NCBI GenBank assembly: GCA_020845895.1
Contig: JADLEX010000117.1
Coordinates: 1-49,508 of the forward strand
From: Deltaproteobacteria bacterium
Lineage (GTDB): Bacteria > Lernaellota > Lernaellaia > JACKCT01
Direction: 5' to 3'
DNA: 49,508 nt
Part shown: positions 11,248-19,075 of the stretch, piece after piece
Numbering within the stretch: position 1 is the stretch's first letter
Layout: each line of letters starts with the position of its first letter
Notes under the pieces: model-generated
Seen by the model: only the letters and a program-made list of their open reading frames with translations
The model's database searches: none
What the model was told of the DNA's origin: nothing
Program-made: the position numbers and the translations under genes

Positions 11248-13268
11248 GATCGGACTTCCAGCGCGCGCGTCGCGCGAAGCATGCCGAGGGCGTAGAGCGA
11301 CGTGCCGCAGCCCCAATCGGGCGAGAGGTAACCGGCGGTCGGCTCATCGCGGCCTGTGTGCCCGTAGTTTTCGACGATCGCGCCGCGGTCCGAAGCGCGA
11401 AATCGCGCTATGTTGCCGGGAGCGATGCGGGCGTTGTCCTCGATCAGCATGAGCGAATAACACGCGCGCAGCGCCGCGAGGGCGCGCGCGCGAAACTCGT
11501 CGTCTCCGGTCGCTCGGAACAAATCCGCGAGCAGCGGGACGAAGAGCCCCTGACGGGCGTCGGAGAGTTCGGCATCGGTGTTCATGCACGCGAATCCGCC
11601 GAATGCCTCGTAACGCAGTCGTGGGATGTTGTGCGGCTGCTGAAACAGGCACAGGCGCGCCGCGAGGGTTCGCGCAAGGCGAAGGCCCTCCGGCCATGCG
11701 TCGGCGAGATCCAATGCGGCGCGGGCCGCCCAATAGATCGACATCGTGTTCGCGGCGCGCGTGCCGGTACGCGGATCGACCCCGGCGGGACGCCCCGCGC
11801 ACGACAGGGCGAGCTCGAAGTCGTTCCAGTCGTCGGTCGGTAGGATCTCGCGCTCGATATGCCGAAGCGCATCGATCGCCGCGTCGCGCCAGCGCGGATC
11901 GGCGTCGAATTTCGCGAATCGGGCGAGGAATAGGGCAGGCGCGGCGGACGCGGCCGATGCGCGCAGAAACGGATCGGCGATCCAACCCGTCGCGGTTCGG
12001 CGCACCCACGACGGAAACGTCGCGCCCTCGCGCACGCGAACCAGGAACTCGGCGATCTCGCGGCAACGCCTGGCGATGCGTGCGTCGGCGCAAACGTGCT
12101 CGTGCCATTCGAGCAGATGAAAGCCGGTGACGGCCATGTCGGGCAGGTGGTACGCGTCGGCAATCATCTCAAAGGCTCGTGTGCCGCGCAGCCAGCGCGG
12201 CGGCTCGCCGAGCAGCGCGACCGAGGGCGACGCGCCGTCCTCGAGCGGCGCCAAGAGTGCGAGTTCGACCATGGCCCCGGCGCGCCGCTCGGTTTCGGCG
12301 TCGCCGACTGACCGGGCGCAAAGCGCCGCGCCGAGCGCCGTGCGGACCTGATTGAACCACACACCGAAGGTCGCGATCGGCGCGACGGCCATGCGGCCCG
12401 AATGCAGGAGCGATGTGAGAAGCCGGTAGCCGTTCGGTCGCGTGAACATGTGCTTCTGCACGGCGGCCATGACGCCGAGCAATCTTTTCTGATGTCTCAG
12501 AAACCGGTCGAACTCGACGCGTGTCATCACGCGCGGCGACCGCTTTGCCGTCAGCGTCTGCGTCGTCATGCCCGCGACGCGGGCCGGGCCGCGATCCCAC
12601 TCGCGGTAGAGATCGTCGCGGAAAATCCGGTCCATGGCCGCATGCGCGAAGCGGTCGTACGCGGCGTCCGTCTCCAAGGGGACATCGATCGACGTGCGCG
12701 TCGCCCAGATCAACGTCGCCGCGCGTTCGTAGGCGTCTTCGAGCGAACAATCCGGCCACGCGGCGACGAGATGTGTCCAGGAGATGTCGCCGGCGGGAAG
12801 GCGGGCCGACGTCGCGCGCGCAAAGAACACATGGCCGCGCGTCGACACATCTCCGACGCCATGCCGGATCGTCAGACCGCGCCCGTCACGATCCAGATCG
12901 ACATAGCTCGCGATTTCGGGCGGCGCGCATGGGAGAATCGGGGCGAACATCGCGCAGCCCCGTTCGGTTTCGACGAGCACCGCCCCGTGGCGAAAGACGT
13001 GGTCGGCGATGACGTCGCCGGGCCGGGGAAGGAAATACGGCGTCGCCATTCGGGTGATCGCGGCGTTCCAGCGCCAACCGAATTCGAGGTGACGGGCGGA
13101 GGAACCCCGGCGTTCGCGAGACGCGACCACGACGCGCAGCGCGCCATCGCCGAACGATTCGCAGGACCGGACGATGCCCGTGCCGACGCGCTCCGGCGCG
13201 CACTCGATCCCGACGACGGCGAGCGGCGCGGCGGGAGAGGGCGTGAAGTGGTGCGCAAGATCCGGCAT
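11244..13268 (-). CDS. Uncharacterised large protein, probable (alpha/alpha) barrel enzyme
   Basis: I do not recognise a named family. The 674-residue product has no signal peptide or membrane span. Residues 1-170 look beta-rich. From about 190 on the sequence is a run of amphipathic helices with aromatic and acidic conserved-looking stretches (TDDWNDFELALS, YEAFGGFACMNTDAELS, ENYGHTGRDEPTAGYLSPDWGCG), the pattern seen in six-hairpin glycosidase-like toroids. A carbohydrate-active or isomerase role is inference, weakly supported by the PfkB kinase directly downstream (ATGA overlap). The start lies 52 bases after the end of an upstream lipoprotein gene; cysteines are few. Confidence 0.7.
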   Translation of the reverse strand: MPDLAHHFTPSPAAPLAVVGIECAPERVGTGIVRSCESFGDGALRVVVASRERRGSSARHLEFGWRWNAAITRMATPYFLPRPGDVIADHVFRHGAVLVETERGCAMFAPILPCAPPEIASYVDLDRDGRGLTIRHGVGDVSTRGHVFFARATSARLPAGDISWTHLVAAWPDCSLEDAYERAATLIWATRTSIDVPLETDAAYDRFAHAAMDRIFRDDLYREWDRGPARVAGMTTQTLTAKRSPRVMTRVEFDRFLRHQKRLLGVMAAVQKHMFTRPNGYRLLTSLLHSGRMAVAPIATFGVWFNQVRTALGAALCARSVGDAETERRAGAMVELALLAPLEDGASPSVALLGEPPRWLRGTRAFEMIADAYHLPDMAVTGFHLLEWHEHVCADARIARRCREIAEFLVRVREGATFPSWVRRTATGWIADPFLRASAASAAPALFLARFAKFDADPRWRDAAIDALRHIEREILPTDDWNDFELALSCAGRPAGVDPRTGTRAANTMSIYWAARAALDLADAWPEGLRLARTLAARLCLFQQPHNIPRLRYEAFGGFACMNTDAELSDARQGLFVPLLADLFRATGDDEFRARALAALRACYSLMLIEDNARIAPGNIARFRASDRGAIVENYGHTGRDEPTAGYLSPDWGCGTSLYALGMLRATRALEVRS

Positions 13269-13320
13269 GGATGACGTGAACCCGGGTCGGGTTAAGGGCG
13301 GGTTCGCCGCCGCGGCCCTG

Positions 13321-14223
13321 TCAGGGTTTTGGAATTTCTCGCAGCGAGAAGGACATCCGCACCGTCACCGCATTTACCGCCACGTTCGGTGCGGCCGGGC
13401 GAGCCTCGGCGGTGACATTGACCGAGCCTTCCTTCATGCAGTGACGTTTCGTGTCGTAAAGAAACGTCCCCGCGCCGTCCCCGTGAAAATCGAGCCGCTG
13501 GTCCAGATCCCTCGGCAGATTCAGCGTCGATTTCGCCTTGTTCAGCAGCTTCGCGACGATGCTCGAGTCGATCCGCAGTGTGGCGATCCCAGCATCGCTC
13601 ATCGACTCGACCTTCATTAAGGGGCCGAACTCGTCGTTCTCCAGATCCATCATGTAGCCAGCGGGCTTGTACGATTCGCCGACCTGGATCTTCTCGATCG
13701 GCATGACGGCCTGCGTGAGCATGAGGTGCGGCTCGACGAGAGCCTGCTGGAGCTGCTGCTCGGTGCGGGCGATGACCGCGTCGCGTCCGGGACCGGCGGG
13801 AAACGCGGCCGGGTCGGCGCGCAGCTTCAACACTCGTCCGCCGCGCGACGAACGCACGTCGATGGGGTGCTGGCCGAAGGCGCGCAGAATCTTGACCTCC
13901 GGGCCTTCATCGGACTGTTGCAACAGCGCGGTGCCGAAGATGTTTTGCACGCCTTCGCGGTTGGTGGCGGTGACGCGGTAGTCGAGCGGCGTGAACCGCA
14001 TTTCGACCTCGTTCTCGCCGACGGATACGATCTCCTGCCGGTACTTCAGCACCTCGCGCAGGTTGAGATTGAACTGAAAGATCGACAGGCCGACGGCCCG
14101 GGTCTGTTCATAATAGAACGTCGCCGGTGCGGATGGGTCGTAGGCGACGGTCTTCGCGCACGCGGCGCAGGCGATCACGGCAATCAGGCCGGCGAGCTGG
14201 ATCGAGCGCACAATACGGGACAT
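13321..14223 (-). CDS. Lipoprotein of unknown function
   Basis: 300 residues starting at the ATG that gives a compact signal peptide MSRIVRSIQLAGLIAVIA ending in a lipobox VIAC. The mature part is mixed alpha/beta with no cysteine-rich or catalytic motif I recognise; phrases such as YKPAGYMMDLEND and a C-terminal beta-rich half suggest a periplasmic or outer-membrane-anchored binding fold. A longer reading adds eight residues (MPCPGSPR) that spoil the signal peptide. It is the first gene of a possible four-gene minus-strand unit ending in the UbiA-CruF fusion, and a good promoter-like site lies 58 bases upstream. Confidence 0.75.
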   Translation of the reverse strand: MSRIVRSIQLAGLIAVIACAACAKTVAYDPSAPATFYYEQTRAVGLSIFQFNLNLREVLKYRQEIVSVGENEVEMRFTPLDYRVTATNREGVQNIFGTALLQQSDEGPEVKILRAFGQHPIDVRSSRGGRVLKLRADPAAFPAGPGRDAVIARTEQQLQQALVEPHLMLTQAVMPIEKIQVGESYKPAGYMMDLENDEFGPLMKVESMSDAGIATLRIDSSIVAKLLNKAKSTLNLPRDLDQRLDFHGDGAGTFLYDTKRHCMKEGSVNVTAEARPAAPNVAVNAVTVRMSFSLREIPKP

Positions 14224-14280
14224 TCGAGGACTCCCCGGGCAAGGCAAAAAGGTGTTGCGCCGTCGCGTATTTGACCCTAC

Positions 14281-14308
14281 GTTATGGGCCCCCTTGGGGA
14301 CGTGTCAA
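14281..14308 (-). promoter_or_regulatory. Candidate sigma70 promoter for the minus-strand lipoprotein unit
   Basis: On the minus strand a perfect -35 TTGACA (14303-14308) is followed after 16 bases by CATAAC (14281-14286, 4 of 6). The spacer holds the symmetric run CCCCAAGGGG. It is placed correctly to drive the lipoprotein gene and what follows. Confidence 0.45.
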
Positions 14309-14340
14309 CCGACGCACGACCTCTCACCACGGATGAAAAC

Positions 14341-15363
14341 ATGGACGCGACCATCATCGGTTTGCGGCAGTGCGGTAAGACCACGCTGCTCGAAGCGCTC
14401 GCGGGAGCCGAAACCCCCGGCTCGGGAATCGCCACGGTGCGTGTGCGCGACGATCGGGTCGATGCGCTGACGAAGATCTTCAATCCGAAGCGCACGGTGT
14501 ACGGCGAGATTCGGGTGCGCGAGGCCGCGTGGCCGGGCACCGGCGAGTCGGCCCGCAAGAGCGCGATGGAGCAGTACATCAACGCGATTCGCGGTTCGCG
14601 GCTCTTTCTGCACGTGGTGGCCGCCGCACGCACGCCGCTCATGACCGAGGAACCGAATCCGGCGCGCGATCTGAATCAGCTCGACGGCGAAATGATGTTC
14701 GCCGATCTGCTGGCGATCGACCGCATCCTGGAACGCTCGAAAAAAGCCCCGATCGATGGAAACCTGAAGGATCTGCTCGAACGGCTGAAGACGGAACTCG
14801 AATCCGAAAAGCCGCTGTGGACCCTCGGTCTTTCCGACGCGGAAAAAACCGCGCTGGCGGGATTCAACCTCATCACCGTCACGCCGCAGCTTGTCATCGT
14901 CAACACGGCGGAAGGGGTTGGCGAAATCGACTCCGCGGTGTTCGGCGTGCGGCTGCGCGGTCGTCACGTCGCGGCGATTTCGCTGCCCGTCGCCCGCGAG
15001 GTGAGCCTGCTGCCGACCCTGGAGCAGGACACCTTCGCGCGCGAGATGGGGCTCGACGGGCCCGCCGCGCCGAAGCTGTCGCGCGAGGCGTTCGCGCAGC
15101 TCGACCTCATCAGTTTCTTCACTGTCGGCGATGACGAGTGCCGCGCCTGGCCGATCACGCGCGGCACCGAGGCGCGTGCCGCGGCGGGCGTGATCCACTC
15201 GGACATCGAACGGGGTTTCATCCGCGCCGAGGTTGTGGCCTACGGCGAATTCATGGCGCGCAAAACGCTCAAGGCCTGCCGGGACGACGGCGTGCTGCGT
15301 CTCGAAGGCAAGACTTACGTGGTCGCCGACGGCGACATCATAAACTTCCGTTTCAACGTCTAA
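14341..15363 (+). CDS. Divergent YchF-like P-loop NTPase with C-terminal TGS-like domain
   Basis: A 340-residue relative of the ribosome-associated ATPase YchF/Ola1. The P-loop GLRQCGKTT (residues 7-15) replaces GLPNVGKST, and the nucleotide-specificity motif is NTAE (188-191), matching the NxxE of YchF that favours ATP over GTP. The C-terminal 70 residues, with the GVIHSDIERGFIRAEVV and TYVVADGDIINFRFNV segments, are a clear TGS/YchF-C end. The DxxG switch II motif expected near residue 60 is missing: the sequence there is EAAWPGTGES. It is therefore not the ordinary YchF but a diverged paralogue. The start is the ATG giving a P-loop close to the N-terminus; an upstream in-frame ATG adds 19 residues. 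Confidence 0.8.
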   Translation: MDATIIGLRQCGKTTLLEALAGAETPGSGIATVRVRDDRVDALTKIFNPKRTVYGEIRVREAAWPGTGESARKSAMEQYINAIRGSRLFLHVVAAARTPLMTEEPNPARDLNQLDGEMMFADLLAIDRILERSKKAPIDGNLKDLLERLKTELESEKPLWTLGLSDAEKTALAGFNLITVTPQLVIVNTAEGVGEIDSAVFGVRLRGRHVAAISLPVAREVSLLPTLEQDTFAREMGLDGPAAPKLSREAFAQLDLISFFTVGDDECRAWPITRGTEARAAAGVIHSDIERGFIRAEVVAYGEFMARKTLKACRDDGVLRLEGKTYVVADGDIINFRFNV

Positions 15364-15379
15364 ATCCGAGCCGAAGCCG

Positions 15380-16801
15380 TCACGCTTCGTCGAATGCCTT
15401 GGCGGCGACGTCGAACAGGCGCACGGCCTCATTCGAATCAAGGCGAAGCGGGGCGTTGGGAACGGCCCACGGGGCCATAGGTGCGGATCTCGCCGCGACC
15501 GCATCCAGATCCGTCGCCACCCACCCACGTTTGACCGCGCCGCCGCGACCCGCGTCGAGGCAAGTCCCGAGTGGTTTCGCCGCCGCAAAAAGTTCGAACC
15601 ATGAAATCGCCCGGCGAAACGACGCGTTGGTCCACACGGTGTCGCCGCCGATAGACGGCACGGGATCGAGGTACGTGCGTTCGGGCGCTGATGCGGCATG
15701 AAACGCGCCGTCCGCGTGCGTTCGCCCGCCGGAAAAGGCGAGATCCATTCCGAGCAGCACGAGCTGCGACGCGCCGAGAACATCGGCGAGCGCGGTCGCC
15801 GTGGTTCCGACGATTCCCCCCGAAGCCACGCGGCCGATTCGCCACAGATCGTCGAGCGCCTGCGCGACGGGGTCGAGATCGGGCAGGGCGGCCACGCGCG
15901 GCGCGGGCCAGTGTGCGGGCACGTCGGGATGCACCGAGGGCAGATAGACGAGCGGCGGCGCGGCGGTGAAGCCGTCGCACTGGCGGGCGTTCGCGTCGTA
16001 GGGGTCCACCGAGACCGCGAGATCGGCGCGGATCCCCGCCACCTCCAGCACCTCGACCGCCGCATCGACCGCGATGATTCGGACGCGATCACGAATTGCG
16101 CGCAGCTCTTCCACACCGACCGACAGCGACGGGCCCGCGCCGACGATGATCGCGGGCTCGTTTTTCCAGGCGCCGGCTAGCAGGCGGACGGGTGTGTCGG
16201 TGGCGAGGAGCGCGACGTTCGCGCGGAAATTCGCACGGATCTTCGCGCGGGACTCCGCCCCGACGCGACCGTACGTTGCGAGGTGATCGGCGAGGCGACG
16301 CGTCGGGAGCGCGTCCGCATCGCAGAAGCGCAGCTCGGCGTCGTCGGTCAGGATGCTTCCGTTCCCGGCGGCAAAAACCTCGTCCAGCGCCGCAAGCCCG
16401 CAGGCGTCGCCTCGCACGAACTCGACCCGTGGGTCGTCCAGAACCGCGTCGAACATTCCCTCGTCGAGCGCGGCCCGAAAAACGGACGCGTTCACGACGA
16501 CGCCCACGACGCGCCGGGCGTCGAACTCGGCCAGCAGCGCGACGAGTCGATGCCCCGCGCCGACGCCGAACAGCACGACCGGCGAGGCGGGGCGTTCGCC
16601 GAGGCGCGAGCGAATGACATCCCACGCCTCGCGCTGGGGATCGCGCGGGCTGAACAGGGTCACGGCGCGCCCGGCGTCGTCGATCAGCCGGATTGTTCGC
16701 CCGCCGGAAATCCGTATCCACGCCGCGGGCGGCGTCGAGTCCACGACATCGGCCAGAGCGGGCCAACGTCGTCGCAGGATTGCCGGTGCGCGGCTGGGCA
16801 T
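15380..16801 (-). CDS. Maf/DUF115-family (MAF_flag10) protein
   Basis: 473 residues with the hallmark of the motility accessory factor/DUF115 family, AIIVGAGPSLS near residue 220, followed by IAVDAAVEVL, a SVDPYD motif and LLGMDLAFSGGRTHAD. Family members transfer nonulosonic acid sugars to flagellin in several bacteria; archaeal relatives (MptE-like) act on pterins. Residues 1-200 are a less conserved N-terminal region with a Rossmann-like stretch (VVLFGVGAGHRLVAL). The divergent neighbour is a nucleotide-sugar 4,6-dehydratase-like gene, which favours the glycosylation reading. An upstream in-frame ATG at 16876 would add 25 basic residues and is less likely. Convergent with the YchF-like gene, 16 bases apart. 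Confidence 0.78.
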   Translation of the reverse strand: MPSRAPAILRRRWPALADVVDSTPPAAWIRISGGRTIRLIDDAGRAVTLFSPRDPQREAWDVIRSRLGERPASPVVLFGVGAGHRLVALLAEFDARRVVGVVVNASVFRAALDEGMFDAVLDDPRVEFVRGDACGLAALDEVFAAGNGSILTDDAELRFCDADALPTRRLADHLATYGRVGAESRAKIRANFRANVALLATDTPVRLLAGAWKNEPAIIVGAGPSLSVGVEELRAIRDRVRIIAVDAAVEVLEVAGIRADLAVSVDPYDANARQCDGFTAAPPLVYLPSVHPDVPAHWPAPRVAALPDLDPVAQALDDLWRIGRVASGGIVGTTATALADVLGASQLVLLGMDLAFSGGRTHADGAFHAASAPERTYLDPVPSIGGDTVWTNASFRRAISWFELFAAAKPLGTCLDAGRGGAVKRGWVATDLDAVAARSAPMAPWAVPNAPLRLDSNEAVRLFDVAAKAFDEA

Positions 16802-16977
16802 GCGGGCAACATAGCAGAAATGCGGCGTTCGGTATCGGCCGCGCCCGGTTGCCGGGGTGCGGGCGACATTCTCCATCGCCCCCCTGTTCGGGGCGTTCGG
16901 ATTTCCGCATACTGAGTCGCCGATCGGGTTGGGCGGATCGGCGTTTCGAGAATCGAAAACGAATGGGAGTGCGGAAG

Positions 16978-18114
16978 ATGGGGGAAAAGCCGAATCCGTA
17001 CGAGGCGTTCCGGTCCGCTGTCGACGGAAAGAACATCCTCGTCACGGGAGGAACCGGTACCGTCGGCTACGAATTGATCAAGGCGCTGCTCTCGCTTTCA
17101 CCCGGCGTCGTGCGCGTCTTTTCGCGGGACGAACAAAAGCAGTTCTACCTGCGCGAGGAATTCCGCCACTTCGAGAAACAGGTCCGGTTCCTGATCGGCG
17201 ACGTCCGCGATCGACCGCGTCTCGACCGCGCGCTCGAAAATGTCGACATCGTCTTCCACCTCGCCGCACTCAAACACGTCGAGAGCTGCGAGTACAACCC
17301 CTTCGAGGCGATCAAGACCAACATCAACGGCACGCAGCATCTCATCGACGCCGCGTTGATGCACGACATCGAGACGGTCATCTTCACCAGCAGCGACAAG
17401 GCGGTGAATCCGTCGAACGCCATGGGCGCGAGCAAGCTGATGGCCGAAAAGCTCATGGTCGCGGGCAATTTTCACAAAGGTCGTAAACGCACGCGGTTTT
17501 GCTCGGTGCGTTTCGGGAATGTGCTGGGCAGCTCGGGATCGGTCATTCCGACCTTCGTGAATCGCATCCGCCTGGGACTGCCGATCGAGATCACGCACCG
17601 CGACATGACGCGATTCGTCATCAGCTTTCGCGAGGCGAACGAATTGTTGCTCACAACCCTGCGCGACGGCGTCGGCGGCGAGATCTTCGTGCGCAAAATG
17701 CCGGTCGTGCGCATCTTCGATTTGGCCGAGGTTCTGATTGCCGAAACCGCGAAGATGTACGACCTCTCGCCGGTCCCCACGCGCGAGATTGGTGTGCGGG
17801 CGGGCGAAAAGCTCTACGAGGAGCTCGTCACCGAAGAGGAATCGGCCCGCACGTTCGATATCGGAGACTATCTTGTCATCCTGCCGCAACTCGGCGGGGC
17901 GTGGCCCGAACCGGCCGATGCGACGCCGCTTCACATCGGGTCGTATTCCAGCCGTTCCGAAGACGCGGTGAGCGCCGCGGACGTTCTGAAGATCCTCGAG
18001 TCGGACGGCACATTGCGAAATCCCAATCTGCTCCACGGCGTCCGCGCAACGCAGCCGCTCCAGCCCGGGGACCTGTTCGCCGGAGATTTCATGGAGTCCG
18101 TGAATGCCGGGTAG
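16978..18114 (+). CDS. Nucleotide-sugar 4,6-dehydratase-like SDR (CapD/PseB family)
   Basis: Extended short-chain dehydrogenase of 378 residues, similar to UDP-GlcNAc 4,6-dehydratases that begin pseudaminic-acid and bacillosamine-type pathways. The NAD-binding motif is VTGGTGTVG near residue 25; FHLAALKHV and SSDKAVNP follow. The catalytic segment reads SNAMGASKLMAEK, with methionine where most SDRs have tyrosine, giving a Ser-Met-Lys triad as in WbpM-type dehydratases rather than the Tyr form of FlaA1/PseB. There is no membrane domain, unlike WbpM or CapD. The second ATG is chosen because GGGAG lies eight bases before it; a start at 16963 is possible. The 3' end overlaps the next SDR gene by 11 bases. 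Confidence 0.85.
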   Translation: MGEKPNPYEAFRSAVDGKNILVTGGTGTVGYELIKALLSLSPGVVRVFSRDEQKQFYLREEFRHFEKQVRFLIGDVRDRPRLDRALENVDIVFHLAALKHVESCEYNPFEAIKTNINGTQHLIDAALMHDIETVIFTSSDKAVNPSNAMGASKLMAEKLMVAGNFHKGRKRTRFCSVRFGNVLGSSGSVIPTFVNRIRLGLPIEITHRDMTRFVISFREANELLLTTLRDGVGGEIFVRKMPVVRIFDLAEVLIAETAKMYDLSPVPTREIGVRAGEKLYEELVTEEESARTFDIGDYLVILPQLGGAWPEPADATPLHIGSYSSRSEDAVSAADVLKILESDGTLRNPNLLHGVRATQPLQPGDLFAGDFMESVNAG

Positions 18115-19075
18115 TCGCATTCTCGTCACCGGCGGCGCGGGTTTCATCGGCCGGTGGGTGGTGGCCGAATTGCTGGGGCGAACCGAGCCGGAGCACGGGG
18201 TCGTCGTTCTCGACAACCTTTCCAACGGCTCGCCGGAGAATCTGGAGGAGTTCCGCGACCATCCGCGATTCGTCGAGTTCGTCCAGGGCGACATCCGGGA
18301 CACGGCGACGATGCGCGCGTTGTTCGCGCGGCACGAATTCTCCACGGTGTTTCATCTCGCCGCTCGGATCAACGTTCAGGATTCGATCGACAATCCGCGC
18401 GACGTCTTCGACGCCGACGTGGCGGGCACGTTCGAGTTGCTCGAACTGTGCCGCGAATTCAGCGCCCGATTCGTCTTCACCAGCACGTGCATGGTGTACG
18501 ACCGGTGCATTTCGCCGGACGGAATCCGCGAGTCGGACCCGGTGAAACCGGCATCGCCCTACGCCGGCGCCAAGCTCGCGGGCGAAGACTTGGCGCTGTC
18601 GTATTTCCACGCATACGGTTTGCCGGTTGTGGTGCTGCGCCCGTTCAATACCTACGGACCGTTTCAGAAGTCGTCGGGCGAGGGCGGCGTGATCGCCATC
18701 TTTTGCAAAGCCGCCCTCGGTGGGAGCGAACTACGCATCTATGGCGACGGGACGCAGACGCGGGACTTCCTGTACGTCGAGGATTGCGCACGGTTCATCG
18801 TTCTGGCGGGATTCGATCCGAGGGCTGAGGGACGCGTACTGAACGCCGGGAGCGGCGCCGACGTGACGATCAACGAACTTGCGGACCTCGTCTCCGCCGG
18901 CCGTGCGTCGATCGTTCACGTTCCGCATATCCATCCGCAAAGCGAGATCATGAAGCTGCGTTGCGACGCGTCATTCGTGCGTTCGCTGCTCGGGTTCACA
19001 CCGTGCGTGGATTTGGCCGAGGGGATCGTGCGGACATCCGAATGGATCGCCGCACGCCTCGCGAGAACTTCATGA
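18104..19075 (+). CDS. NAD-dependent epimerase/dehydratase (extended SDR)
   Basis: 323-residue nucleotide-sugar epimerase or dehydratase. Visible are VTGGAGFIG at residue 8, the VLDNLSNG turn, FHLAARINV, the catalytic STC serine region and the YAGAK tyrosine-lysine pair, plus RPFNTYGP and the FLYVEDCA motif near the C-terminus, all standard for UDP-glucose 4-epimerase-like enzymes. The exact sugar cannot be assigned. It overlaps the preceding dehydratase by 11 bases and its stop overlaps the next start as ATGA, so the two sugar enzymes and the hybrid kinase are probably one operon. Confidence 0.9.
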   Translation: MPGSRILVTGGAGFIGRWVVAELLGRTEPEHGVVVLDNLSNGSPENLEEFRDHPRFVEFVQGDIRDTATMRALFARHEFSTVFHLAARINVQDSIDNPRDVFDADVAGTFELLELCREFSARFVFTSTCMVYDRCISPDGIRESDPVKPASPYAGAKLAGEDLALSYFHAYGLPVVVLRPFNTYGPFQKSSGEGGVIAIFCKAALGGSELRIYGDGTQTRDFLYVEDCARFIVLAGFDPRAEGRVLNAGSGADVTINELADLVSAGRASIVHVPHIHPQSEIMKLRCDASFVRSLLGFTPCVDLAEGIVRTSEWIAARLARTS

